Counted from the first letter of the stretch, positions 1 to 6,342 are shown. The stretch: DNA of 7,142 bases from Roseburia sp. (GCA_017621905.1 JAGASC010000033.1:1-7142), one strand, 5' to 3'. The notes: generated by a model from the letters alone, not told the origin. Numbers and translations: made by a program.

Positions 1-28
1 AAGGATTTTCAAAGAAATGCCACCTAAG

Positions 29-65
29 TGGGGTCTAGGGAACCAATTTTTTTGTATAGACCCCA
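29..65 (+). promoter_or_regulatory. Leader inverted repeat upstream of the FGGY kinase
   Basis: TGGGGTCTA (29-37) is the exact reverse complement of TAGACCCCA (57-65), a 9-bp stem with a 19-nt loop. The loop carries a run of seven T's (47-53). The repeat ends 11 nt before the ribosome binding site of the kinase. It could be an operator or an RNA leader structure. A weak competing hairpin (TGG/CCA arms at 29-31 and 43-45) sits directly before the T run and would look like a poor terminator, so a leader switch is conceivable but unproven. The upstream gene is outside the window. Confidence 0.45.
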
Positions 66-92
66 GAGAAGAAATAAGGAGGAAGGTTAGTC

Positions 93-1604
93 ATGAAAAT
101 TGCAGGCTTAGATATCGGAACCACCGGCTGTAAGTGTACCGTATTTGATGAGCAAGGCATTTATCTGGATAAAGCGTACCGCGACTACCCGGTAAAGCGG
201 GCCGTGGGCGGACATGAAATCGATATATCCACAATGATGGACGGTGTGTATGCCGCCATCCGCGAAATGGCAGAAAAATATCCGGATATCGCCGGAATCG
301 GTGTGACCAGCTTCGGGGAAACCTTTGTCTGCGTGGACGAAGCAGGCGAACCGCTTCGCCCCGCTATGCTTTATACAGACCCAAGAGGCAGCGAGGAATG
401 CCAGGAACTGATCGATAAACTTGGCGAAAGGGAAATTGCACACATTACCGGTTTAAGACCTCATGAAATGTACAGCATTGCCAAAATCATGTGGGTAAAA
501 AAACATTGCCCGGAGGTATATGAAGCAACAAAAAGAATTTTTCTGATGGAGGACTTTGTGGTGTATCACCTGACTGGAAAAGCACAGATTGATTATTCCC
601 TTGCCACCAGAACCATGGCATTTGACATCAGAAAACTGTGCTGGAGCGAGGAGGTATTCGCGGCAGCAGGCGTTGACGTGAAACTCATGTCAGAGCCGGT
701 ACCCACCGGGGCAGAAGCGGGCAGTATCACATCGGCAGCAGCACAAAAGACCGGACTGAATCCGGAGACCAAAGTGGTTTCCATCAGCCATGACCAGGTA
801 TCAGCAGCGGTAGGCGCAGGAGTTTTTGATGTTTCCGTGGCAGTGGATGGTGCAGGAACGGTAGAGTGTCTTACCCCGGTGTACGATGGAATACCGGACA
901 TTGACGTGATGAGTCAGGGATATTTTTCCGTAGTTCCTTATGTAGTTCCCGGAAAATATGTGGCCTACGCCTTTTCCTACACCGGCGGCGCATTGATCCA
1001 GTGGTGCGTGGACACCCTTGCAAAAAAAGCAAAAGAGCTTGCAAAAGAGCAGGGAATCTCTGTCAATGAATTTTTGGAGAAGGCCTACCGGGAAGAGATG
1101 GGGGGAAAAGAAGAGTGCCCCAGTGGCCTTCTGGTGCTTCCGCATTTTGCAGGAGCAGCCACACCTTATATGGATACCGGTTCGAAGGGAGCAATCCTAG
1201 GGCTTACTACAGCAACCACAGAAGCGGACATTTATCGTGGCTGTATGGAAGGTGTCGTCTATGAGATGTATCTTAACATGCAGGCCTTGAAAGACTCCGG
1301 AATCAAATTTACCAAATTGCACGCCACCGGTGGCGGTGCTCATTCCAAGGAATGGATGCAGATGAAGGCAGATATGCTGAATCTGCCAATCGTTGCATTA
1401 AAGACGGTGGATGCAGGAACCGTAGGAAGTGCTATGCTCACCGGAATTGCAATCGGATTATTTAAGGATTTAAGCGATGCGGCAGCGCATATGGTAGAAG
1501 AGACAGTGACCTATGAGCCAAGACCGGAAATGCATGAAAAATATATGAAATTGTATGAGAAATACAAAGATGTATATCAGGCTGTAAGACCGCTTGTATC
1601 ATAA
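93..1604 (+). CDS. FGGY-family carbohydrate kinase (xylulokinase-like), sugar unknown
   Basis: This 503-residue cytoplasmic kinase should transfer phosphate from ATP to a sugar or polyol. The length fits the FGGY family (about 480-520). The N-terminal domain opens with the phosphate-binding loop LDIGTTGCK (residues 6-14). ISHDQVSAAVGAG carries the likely catalytic base Asp234, at the place of Asp233 in E. coli xylulokinase. YTGGALIQW (296-304) and ATGGGAHS (411-418) are the usual C-terminal-domain elements, the second being the adenosine-binding motif. The ATG is supported by AAGGAGG at 76-82, ten bases upstream. Family membership is clear, but substrate cannot be read from the sequence: xylulose, ribulose, erythritol or another polyol are all possible. 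The dha genes lie 750 bp downstream on the same strand but have their own promoter, so a shared pathway in which a phosphorylated sugar yields dihydroxyacetone is only a guess. No frameshift or missing motif is seen. Confidence 0.93.
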   Translation: MKIAGLDIGTTGCKCTVFDEQGIYLDKAYRDYPVKRAVGGHEIDISTMMDGVYAAIREMAEKYPDIAGIGVTSFGETFVCVDEAGEPLRPAMLYTDPRGSEECQELIDKLGEREIAHITGLRPHEMYSIAKIMWVKKHCPEVYEATKRIFLMEDFVVYHLTGKAQIDYSLATRTMAFDIRKLCWSEEVFAAAGVDVKLMSEPVPTGAEAGSITSAAAQKTGLNPETKVVSISHDQVSAAVGAGVFDVSVAVDGAGTVECLTPVYDGIPDIDVMSQGYFSVVPYVVPGKYVAYAFSYTGGALIQWCVDTLAKKAKELAKEQGISVNEFLEKAYREEMGGKEECPSGLLVLPHFAGAATPYMDTGSKGAILGLTTATTEADIYRGCMEGVVYEMYLNMQALKDSGIKFTKLHATGGGAHSKEWMQMKADMLNLPIVALKTVDAGTVGSAMLTGIAIGLFKDLSDAAAHMVEETVTYEPRPEMHEKYMKLYEKYKDVYQAVRPLVS

Positions 1605-1611
1605 TCTGCAC

Positions 1612-1633
1612 TGTACCCATAAGTGTGGGTACA
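1612..1633. terminator. Hairpin just after the FGGY kinase, possible weak terminator
   Basis: TGTACCCA and TGGGTACA form a perfect 8-bp stem with a 6-nt loop, beginning seven bases after the kinase stop codon. Neither strand has a T run directly after the stem, so it is not a classical intrinsic terminator. It may protect the 3' end of the mRNA or be a factor-dependent stop. Confidence 0.4.
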
Positions 1634-1686
1634 TGAAAACTTGGGTTGTCATGAAAGTGGCTCCCCTTTTTCAAAAATGAAAAGTT

Positions 1687-1948
1687 TGGACATATAGAAT
1701 AAAAATTATTTTCTTATATCCAAAATAGACCTCATATTTGAGGTATAATGTATCAAAAATGAGAAATTTGGACATATGGAATAAAAATTATTTCCCCATA
1801 TCCAGGATTTGCCTATTTCATGGACATATAGAACGAAAAAAATTCTATATGTCCAATTTCGTTAATTAAAATGTACCCTAAAAAAGTTTTGCTGCCCCAA
1901 ATCTATTCATATATGGACATTATGGAATGAATAATTTCTATATGTCCA
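1687..1948. repeat. Cluster of four TGGACATAT palindromes
   Basis: Four 35-36-bp palindromic copies lie at 1687-1722, 1769-1804, 1821-1855 and 1914-1948. Each begins TGGACAT and ends TATCCA or TGTCCA. The third is perfect: TGGACATATAGAA (1821-1833) against TTCTATATGTCCA (1843-1855), with a 9-nt A-rich centre. The other three are imperfect. The first two also share their left flank (tcaaaaatgaRaaRttt) and the A/T centre, so about 50 bp is directly repeated (1671-1722 and 1752-1804), which suggests duplication. A small hairpin, ACCTCA/TGAGGT (1729-1744), lies between copies one and two. No other copy occurs in the window. They may be binding sites for a dimeric regulator or a small palindromic repeat family; the sequence does not decide. 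No gene is visible in this stretch. Confidence 0.7.
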
Positions 1949-2016
1949 ATTCTGCCATGAAAAAAAGTTTTATTTTCCATTTTTCAAATAGAGTTAATGT
2001 TGTTCAAATCAATAAA

Positions 2017-2166
2017 AAACATTCGTAACTGTTCAGGACCTTCACCGTTACGACCGCAAGCCCATTAAAATCGCCTCGCGATGAGGGCTTGCTCCTGCAT
2101 GTTCTACGTTTTCTTACGCTCCATGCAGTAAATGCATGGAGCTGACCTGAACAATTACAAACATTC
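2017..2166. mobile_element. Complete MITE, IS66-like ends, with 8-bp target duplication
   Basis: The element body is 2025-2158 (134 bp). Its ends are 13-bp inverted repeats, GTAACTGTTCAGG (2025-2037) and CCTGAACAATTAC (2146-2158), with one mismatch. Immediately outside both ends stands the same octamer AAACATTC (2017-2024 and 2159-2166), a clean target-site duplication. Inside are two hairpins: GCAAGCCC/GGGCTTGC (2056-2063 and 2085-2092), containing ATCGC/GCGAT, and GCTCCATGCA/TGCATGGAGC (2118-2127 and 2133-2142). The folded RNA would be a three-way branched structure. It has no coding capacity, so it must be moved in trans. Ends starting GTAA together with an 8-bp duplication are known traits of the IS66 family, which makes that the likely parent. 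The element sits 100 bp upstream of the dhaK promoter. Confidence 0.8.
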
Positions 2167-2257
2167 TTAATGATGTGATTTTATGTGTTTTCCACAAGCA
2201 AATGTTCATAGATAACGAGTGAACTGACACACCGGAATTTTGTGCAGCCGCAAAAGA

Positions 2258-2298
2258 GTTTTACAAATTTACAAAATTGTAAATTGAAACAGTAAAAC
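2258..2298. promoter_or_regulatory. Nested palindromic operator candidate upstream of dhaK
   Basis: A perfect 20-bp palindrome with a 2-bp centre, AATTTACAAAATTGTAAATT, lies at 2266-2285. It is enclosed by a second inverted repeat, GTTTTAC (2258-2264) and GTAAAAC (2292-2298). TTACAAA is also directly repeated at 2261-2267 and 2269-2275. The inner palindrome overlaps the first two bases of the proposed -35 box of dhaK, the usual place for a repressor site. The regulator is not encoded in the window. Confidence 0.5.
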
Positions 2299-2312
2299 GC
2301 AGATGCTAGTAT
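2284..2312 (+). promoter_or_regulatory. Predicted dhaKLM promoter, extended -10
   Basis: The -35 box is TTGAAA (2284-2289). A 17-nt spacer follows, then the -10 box TAGTAT (2307-2312), with the extended -10 dinucleotide TG two bases before it (2304-2306, TGC). Transcription would begin near 2319, leaving a leader of about 37 nt before the ribosome site of dhaK. It is the best sigma-A match between the MITE and dhaK. Confidence 0.55.
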
Positions 2313-2338
2313 AAAAATGTAACAGTGAACTGCGTTTT
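2294..2338 (+). promoter_or_regulatory. Inverted repeat spanning the dhaK -10 region
   Basis: AAAACGCAG (2294-2302) is the exact reverse complement of CTGCGTTTT (2330-2338). The arms lie on either side of the predicted -10 box and start point and end four bases before GGGAGG. Because the left arm is upstream of the predicted start point, this reads better as a pair of protein-binding half-sites than as an mRNA hairpin. Confidence 0.4.
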
Positions 2339-2355
2339 GACGGGAGGTAATCGCA

Positions 2356-3345
2356 ACGAAAAAAATAATTAACAGTGTAGCAACCGTAGAAGATGAAATG
2401 ATTCAGGGTCTGGTAAAAGCATACCCGCAGTATCTTAAAAAACTGGATTGCGGAAATGTAGTAGTCCGTGCAGATAAAAAAGAAGGAAAAGTAGCATTAA
2501 TCAGTGGCGGCGGAAGCGGCCACGAGCCCGCGCATGGCGGATATGTGGGAGAGGGCATGCTTGACGCAGCTGTAGCAGGCGCAGTCTTTACCTCACCGAC
2601 ACCGGATCAGGTCTTCGAGGGAATCAAAGCCATCGCTACCGACGCCGGAGTCCTTATGGTCATCAAAAACTACACCGGAGACGTCATGAACTTTGAAATG
2701 GCTGCAGAAATGGCAGACGCAGAAGGCATAAAAGTGGCGCAGGTCGTTGTAAATGATGACGTTGCGGTACAGGACAGCTTGTACACCGTAGGCCGCAGAG
2801 GCGTTGCAGGTACCGTATTTGTACATAAAATTGCAGGCGCAATGGCAGAGACAGGAGCTTCCTTAGAAGAAGTTCAGGCTGTAGCACAAAAAGTCATCGA
2901 CAACGTGCGGACCATGGGAGCTGCCATAGAGCCATGTACCGTTCCGGCAAGCGGAAAACCGGGCTTTGAACTGTCGGAGGACGAGATGGAAGTGGGCATC
3001 GGCATCCATGGAGAGCCGGGAACCCACAGAGAGAAGCTAAGACCGGCGGATGAAATCGTAGATATGCTGATGGAAAAAATATTGGCAGACATCGATTATT
3101 CCGGAAGTGAAGTTGCCGTTATGATTAATGGCTCCGGTGCGACACCGTTGATGGAATTATTTATTATCAATAATCATGTGGCAGATATATTAAAAGAAAA
3201 AGGCATCACTGTATACCGGACCTATGTGGGTGAATATATGACTTCGATTGAAATGGCAGGATTTTCTATTTCTTTACTTCGCCTGGATGAGCAGACAAAA
3301 GAATTGTTGACTGCAAAGGCCGATACACCGGCGTTTAAAGCATAA
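2356..3345 (+). CDS. dhaK: DhaK, dihydroxyacetone-binding subunit of PTS-dependent dihydroxyacetone kinase; apparent ACG start
   Basis: DhaK binds dihydroxyacetone covalently and receives phosphate from DhaL-ADP to give dihydroxyacetone phosphate for glycolysis. From the ACG at 2356 the protein has 329 residues and begins (M)KKIINSVATVEDEM, the normal DhaK N-terminus. GGGSGHEPAH holds His56, KNYTGD holds Asp109 and GIGIHGEPG holds His218, the same numbers as the catalytic residues of E. coli DhaK; starting at the first ATG (2398) would shift them by 14 and delete the conserved N-terminus. GGGAGG (2342-2347) stands 8 nt before ACG, ideal spacing. An in-frame TGA (2338-2340) and no ATG, GTG or TTG between it and 2398 exclude a usual start. 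ACG is either a true rare start or an ATG mutated at one base; a sequencing error is the third choice. dhaL follows after an unusually long 129-bp gap. Confidence 0.92.
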   Translation, partial: TKKIINSVATVEDEMIQGLVKAYPQYLKKLDCGNVVVRADKKEGKVALISGGGSGHEPAHGGYVGEGMLDAAVAGAVFTSPTPDQVFEGIKAIATDAGVLMVIKNYTGDVMNFEMAAEMADAEGIKVAQVVVNDDVAVQDSLYTVGRRGVAGTVFVHKIAGAMAETGASLEEVQAVAQKVIDNVRTMGAAIEPCTVPASGKPGFELSEDEMEVGIGIHGEPGTHREKLRPADEIVDMLMEKILADIDYSGSEVAVMINGSGATPLMELFIINNHVADILKEKGITVYRTYVGEYMTSIEMAGFSISLLRLDEQTKELLTAKADTPAFKA

Positions 3346-3439
3346 TGCCGCCAGGCATTATGCGCGCCGGAGCGAAGCGGAGTGCGCATCAAGCGCCCCA
3401 GGCGCAAGCCATGGATGCCGAGCAGCCATGGCATAATGC
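3340..3439. repeat. GC-rich multi-hairpin palindromic element between dhaK and dhaL
   Basis: GCATAATGC occurs at 3340-3348 and 3431-3439, and its reverse complement GCATTATGC at 3355-3363. The middle arm can pair with the left one (10-bp stem, 4-nt loop, containing the dhaK stop codon) or with the right one, but not both. Enclosed by the long-range stem are three hairpins: GCGC/GCGC (3362-3365 and 3384-3387), GCGCC/GGCGC (3393-3397 and 3401-3405) and GCCATGG/CCATGGC (3408-3414 and 3426-3432). The result is cloverleaf-like. Its GC content is well above that of the flanks, and it splits two genes that are normally close together, so an inserted dispersed repeat is the likeliest origin. It may also slow transcription or protect the dhaK mRNA end. 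Confidence 0.65.
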
Positions 3440-3474
3440 TCTGTAATAAAGGTTAGAAAGAAGGTACAAAGTAT

Positions 3475-4101
3475 ATGACGGACAGCAAAAAAGTAATTGA
3501 AATTCTGCTTCGAATTGCCAGGGAAATGGAGGAACAGAAAGATTTCCTGACGGAGCTTGATAATGTAATCGGTGATGGTGACCATGGAATCAACATGGCG
3601 CGTGGATTTGCGGAAGTGCAGCGGAAAATGGACACCTTGTCGGAACAGGATATCGGGGCAATCTTAAAGAGTGTGGGAATGACCTTAGTATCTACTGTCG
3701 GCGGGGCCTCCGGTCCACTATATGGAACCGCCTTCCTAAAAGCCGGCATGACAATCGGGGCAAAAAACGAGATTGAAATATCAGATTTTTTAGCTGCACT
3801 GAATGCCGCTATCGAAGGAATCAAAACCAGAGGACGTTCCACTATAGGAGAAAAGACAATGCTGGATGCGATGATTCCGGCCTATGAAGTGATGCTGCTT
3901 GCTGCAGATTCCGGCGAGCCGGACTGCCGCAAGGTATTAGATGCCGGAGTGGCAGCCGCCGAAGCAGGTGTGGAACATACCAAGACACTTGTGGCGACCA
4001 AAGGACGCGCCAGTTATCTTGGCGAGCGAAGCATAGGGCATCAGGATCCGGGAGCGACTTCATTTACCGCTATGTTGAAAGTCATTGCAGAATCATTTTA
4101 G
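3475..4101 (+). CDS. dhaL: DhaL, ADP-binding phosphotransfer subunit of dihydroxyacetone kinase
   Basis: DhaL (208 residues, normal family length) holds a tightly bound ADP that is phosphorylated by DhaM and gives the phosphate to DhaK-bound dihydroxyacetone. The metal/nucleotide site is plain: ELDNVIGDGDHG supplies Asp29, Asp34 and Asp36, one position off the E. coli triad Asp30/35/37. GGASGPLYG and the C-terminal GERSIGHQDPGATSF are further family signatures. The start is the ATG with a modest GAAGG at 3460-3464, ten bases upstream. The gene is 129 bp downstream of dhaK, behind the multi-hairpin repeat, and 8 bp upstream of dhaM, and should be part of the same transcript. An additional promoter in the gap is not evident. 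No defect is seen. Confidence 0.95.
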   Translation: MTDSKKVIEILLRIAREMEEQKDFLTELDNVIGDGDHGINMARGFAEVQRKMDTLSEQDIGAILKSVGMTLVSTVGGASGPLYGTAFLKAGMTIGAKNEIEISDFLAALNAAIEGIKTRGRSTIGEKTMLDAMIPAYEVMLLAADSGEPDCRKVLDAGVAAAEAGVEHTKTLVATKGRASYLGERSIGHQDPGATSFTAMLKVIAESF

Positions 4102-4109
4102 GAGGATTT

Positions 4110-4493
4110 ATGGTAGGAATTGTAATCGTTTCTCACAGTGAAGCCTTGGCGAACAGTATCGTAGAACTGACAAAAATGATGGCTGACGGTGCATGCATTG
4201 CAGCGGCAGGCGGTTTGGAAGACGGCAGTTTTGGCACCAGTTATGAACGAATTAAGCAGGCAATCGAACGTGTATATTCGCTGGACGGTGTGATTATCCT
4301 CATGGATATGGGCAGTGCTGTTATGACAACAGAGATGGTTCTCGAAGAATATGAGGATGAGAGGATTCGGATGGTGGATGCGCCGATCGTGGAAGGGGCA
4401 ATTGTTGCAACGGTGGATGCCGTTAACGGCAGCAGTATGGATGAAATGCTTGAGGATTTGAGCGGCGTTAGGAGTACTGCAAAATTTGGCTAA
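4110..4493 (+). CDS. dhaM: DhaM, single-domain EIIA-like phosphocarrier of the dihydroxyacetone kinase
   Basis: DhaM passes phosphate from HPr of the phosphotransferase system to the ADP on DhaL. The 127-residue protein is one EIIA-Man-like domain. GIVIVSHSEALA carries the phosphorylated His9, and LMDMGSAVMTTEMVLE and VEGAIVATVDAVNGSSMDEML are typical later elements. It lacks the HPr and EI-like domains fused to E. coli DhaM, as is usual in Firmicutes, so general HPr must phosphorylate it. The ribosome site AGGAGG (4100-4105) overlaps the dhaL stop codon, with the ATG four bases on, so translation is probably coupled. It is the last gene of dhaKLM. The presence of DhaM and the absence of a DhaK-DhaL fusion mark the system as PTS-dependent rather than ATP-dependent. 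Confidence 0.94.
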   Translation: MVGIVIVSHSEALANSIVELTKMMADGACIAAAGGLEDGSFGTSYERIKQAIERVYSLDGVIILMDMGSAVMTTEMVLEEYEDERIRMVDAPIVEGAIVATVDAVNGSSMDEMLEDLSGVRSTAKFG

Positions 4494-4550
4494 ATTTTAC
4501 CAAATATAAGTTTCGGAATAATTCGAACAAAAAAGTTTATGAATATACGA

Positions 4551-4583
4551 AAAGAGGAGCCTGATGGAATATGTTCCTCCTTT
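4551..4583. terminator. Imperfect bidirectional terminator between dhaM and the sensor kinase
   Basis: AAAGAGGA (4551-4558) pairs with TCCTCCTTT (4575-4583) with one bulged base; an inner GGAA/TTCC hairpin (4566-4569 and 4574-4577) is an alternative. On the plus strand it ends in TTT; read on the minus strand it ends in TCCTCTTTT, a better U run, 15 bases after the kinase stop codon. It can serve both convergent units. Confidence 0.45.
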
Positions 4584-4597
4584 CACTTAGAAAATAT

Positions 4598-5809
4598 CTA
4601 CTCCACATACGGGAACCTGAGCGAAAAGCAGGTTCCCTTTTCCATGGTACTTTCAATATTCAGCGAAAATTGATCCGCATAAGTCAGATTCATACGCTGC
4701 ACCACATTGCGCAGCCCGATATTCTTCGCAGACGAAATGGCATCATACTTCAAAGACTCCCGCAGCTCATCAAGCTTCTTCTCACTGATCCCTTTCCCGT
4801 TATCCCTGATTTCCACCACCACAAAATTCGCTTCGCCCAAAGCTTCATCCTTTGTGGCCTGCCGATAACAGCGAATATTCAAAACACACTCCTCATTACG
4901 CTGATTGGAAAAGCCATGAAACACAGCATTTTCAATAATCGGCTGAATAAAAAGCCGCGGCACTTGTGCCGCTAACGTGTCAGGACTGATACTGCGGACA
5001 ATTTTCAGATTATTATCATAACGCAGATTCAAAATAGAAAGATAAATATCCGTATAGGAAAGCTCTGTTTCCAGCGACACCATTTTTTCCGGATTCATGG
5101 CATAGCGGATCAGGGAACTGGTGTCTAAAATCATCAGCGGCAGGACATGCTCGTAGCCTAGCGCATCCGTGGACTGCACATACATCATATTTAACGTATT
5201 GAACAGAAAATGCGGATTGATCTGGGATTGCAGTGCTGACATCTGGGTCTCATTAAGCAGATTCAGCCGGTCGTTCAGTTCATCCTTTAGCTCCTGATTG
5301 GTCTGGATATACTGGGTGATGCGCCCAGCAATATATTTGATATCTGCGCTGTCACTGACGGTCTCAGAGGACAGAAGCTCTGGAGATTCCAGAAAATTCC
5401 GGATACTCTCAATGGGCTTTAGAGAACGCATAGCAAAAAAGACAGCGAGCAGCACAGCAAACACGATCAGCGCAGAGGAAGCAGCAAACAGCAGTGCATT
5501 CTGGGTGGACAGCCTGGAGGTATAATTCTGCAAATGAGTGACAAGCACATAGGACCAGGGATAATCCGCGGAGTGTAGCTGGGCATAGGAATAGGTGTTG
5601 GCAGTCTCGGAGGAGATGCAAACCTTTTCTGTGATGTTCGGAACATAATAGGAAAGGTATTCTATGGTATCTATTGGTTCTGTTAGCATTTCCTGGCGGT
5701 ATCGATATATGACCTCGCTGTTGTCAGAGACAAGATAGGCGTTCTGATAGCTGTTCTCGTTAATAGAGGCAAGAATCGGAATCTTTGACAAAATCCACCA
5801 TAATGGCAA
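4598..5809 (-). pseudogene. YesM/LytS-type sensor histidine kinase, truncated at the 5' end
   Basis: The frame codes 403 residues of a membrane sensor kinase. After a partial extracellular sensor region there is one transmembrane segment (about residues 104-127, LLFAASSALIVFAVLLAVFF), a short HAMP-like linker, the His_kinase domain with QINPHFLFNTLN (phospho-acceptor His200), an N-box IENAVFHG (Asn294), the G1 box RDNGKGIS (Asp336) and a G2 motif IGLRNVVQRM. Relatives of this family have about 570-600 residues with an N-terminal transmembrane helix before the sensor domain; here roughly 170-190 residues including that helix are absent. The first possible codon is TTG at 5809 without a ribosome site, and a stop (TAA, 5824-5822) lies five codons upstream. 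No response regulator adjoins it. Most likely it is a relic whose catalytic half remains open. A truncated cytoplasm-facing kinase still being made is possible but unlikely. Confidence 0.75.
4611..4641 (+). terminator. Intrinsic terminator for dhaKLM lying inside the 3' end of the kinase frame
   Basis: GGGAACCTG (4611-4619) and CAGGTTCCC (4629-4637) form a perfect 9-bp stem with a 9-nt loop, followed by TTTT (4638-4641) on the plus strand. It has the best shape of any terminator downstream of dhaM. On the other strand the same bases encode about ten codons near the C-terminus of the sensor kinase. Confidence 0.65.
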
Positions 5810-5873
5810 CGGCGCACATAATTAGATATCCGCGCTATTCTATAGGTAGGGAGAGATTTGGGAAGGAGAAAGT

Positions 5874-6336
5874 GTGAAAAACAATGTGGCAGAGTTCCCA
5901 GAAAAAAGCTATAATAAGGGAACAGAGCGAAAAATGCATCTCCCGAATGCATTGGAGGCAGCCGCAGAAAAAGCCGAGTATGATGCGCAGGCCAGTTGGT
6001 CTATTATCAACGGTATTGTCACAAACCTTAACACCGGAGGCGAAAGAGGATATCTTGGAGAATGATTATGGCATAGCCACATCGGTAGAGATGAGAGAGG
6101 ATTTAAGGCTTATGTGTAACTTGAGCGATTTAATTGAAGAGCGAGGACTAAAACGTGGAATAAAAGCGCTGGTAGAGACCTGCAAAGAACTGGGAATTTC
6201 CATAGAAGAGACACAAGCCAGAGTAGAGAAAAAGTTTGAGTTGTCTGAGAAAGCAGCAAAAGAATTTGTGGCGAAATTCTGGGAATACATATATTTGACT
6301 AAAAAAAATGGGTTGACTAAAATGTTGCTTAGATAG
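5874..6336 (+). pseudogene. Rpn/PD-(D/E)XK-family nuclease-transposase relic with internal deletion and frame change
   Basis: A GTG at 5874 with AAGGAG at 5863-5868 opens a frame reading ...HLPNALEAAAEKAEYDAQ (to about 5995), similar to the N-termini I know from this family in Lachnospiraceae. The frame then loses sense and stops at 6065. In the next frame, from about 6015, the protein LTPEAKEDILENDYGI, MCNLSDLIEERGLKRG and a helical tail run to the TAG at 6334-6336; this is the typical family C-terminus. Together they are about 150 residues against roughly 300 in full proteins, and the nuclease core is missing. The simplest reading is an internal deletion near 5995-6015 that also changed the frame. 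Intact members are thought to be recombination-promoting nucleases. The last codons (LTKKNGLTKMLLR) do not look like family sequence and overlap the next promoter. Confidence 0.65.
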
Positions 6337-6342
6337 TATACT
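6313..6342 (+). promoter_or_regulatory. Strong promoter for the type III antitoxin-like RNA
   Basis: TTGACT (6313-6318), an 18-nt spacer and TATACT (6337-6342) match the sigma-A consensus at five of six bases each. Transcription would start near 6349, just before the first repeat. TTGACTAAAA is duplicated at 6295-6304 and 6313-6322; only the second copy has a matching -10 box. The promoter overlaps the last codons of the Rpn relic. Confidence 0.7.

Noticed and set aside
1..27. Possible end of an upstream gene (frame reading KDFQRNAT and stop at 25-27)
   Set aside because: Eight codons are too few to support a gene; the reading is possible but unproven.
108..443. Minus-strand reading frames opposite the FGGY kinase
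   Set aside because: Shadows of a complete conserved gene, no ribosome sites.
1744..1749. TATAAT as a promoter in the palindrome cluster
   Set aside because: No -35-like hexamer at acceptable distance, and the box lies beside a small hairpin in an A/T-rich stretch where it is expected by chance.
1687..1948. CRISPR array
   Set aside because: The palindromes are imperfect, irregularly spaced (46, 16 and 58 bp between copies) and without cas genes; spacer lengths do not fit.
2398..2400. ATG at 2398 as the dhaK start
   Set aside because: It would remove 14 conserved residues and has no ribosome site; the GGGAGG fits the ACG at 2356.
3453..3842. 129-codon minus-strand reading frame opposite dhaL
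   Set aside because: Complement of the well-supported dhaL; no family features.
4571..4975. 134-codon plus-strand reading frame
   Set aside because: It is the antisense of the sensor kinase catalytic domain, which has clear H-, N- and G-box motifs on the minus strand.
5785..5822. TTGACA (5785-5790) as promoter for the Rpn relic
   Set aside because: The -35 is perfect but no -10 box lies 15-19 bases behind it; the nearest, CATAAT, is 26 bases away.
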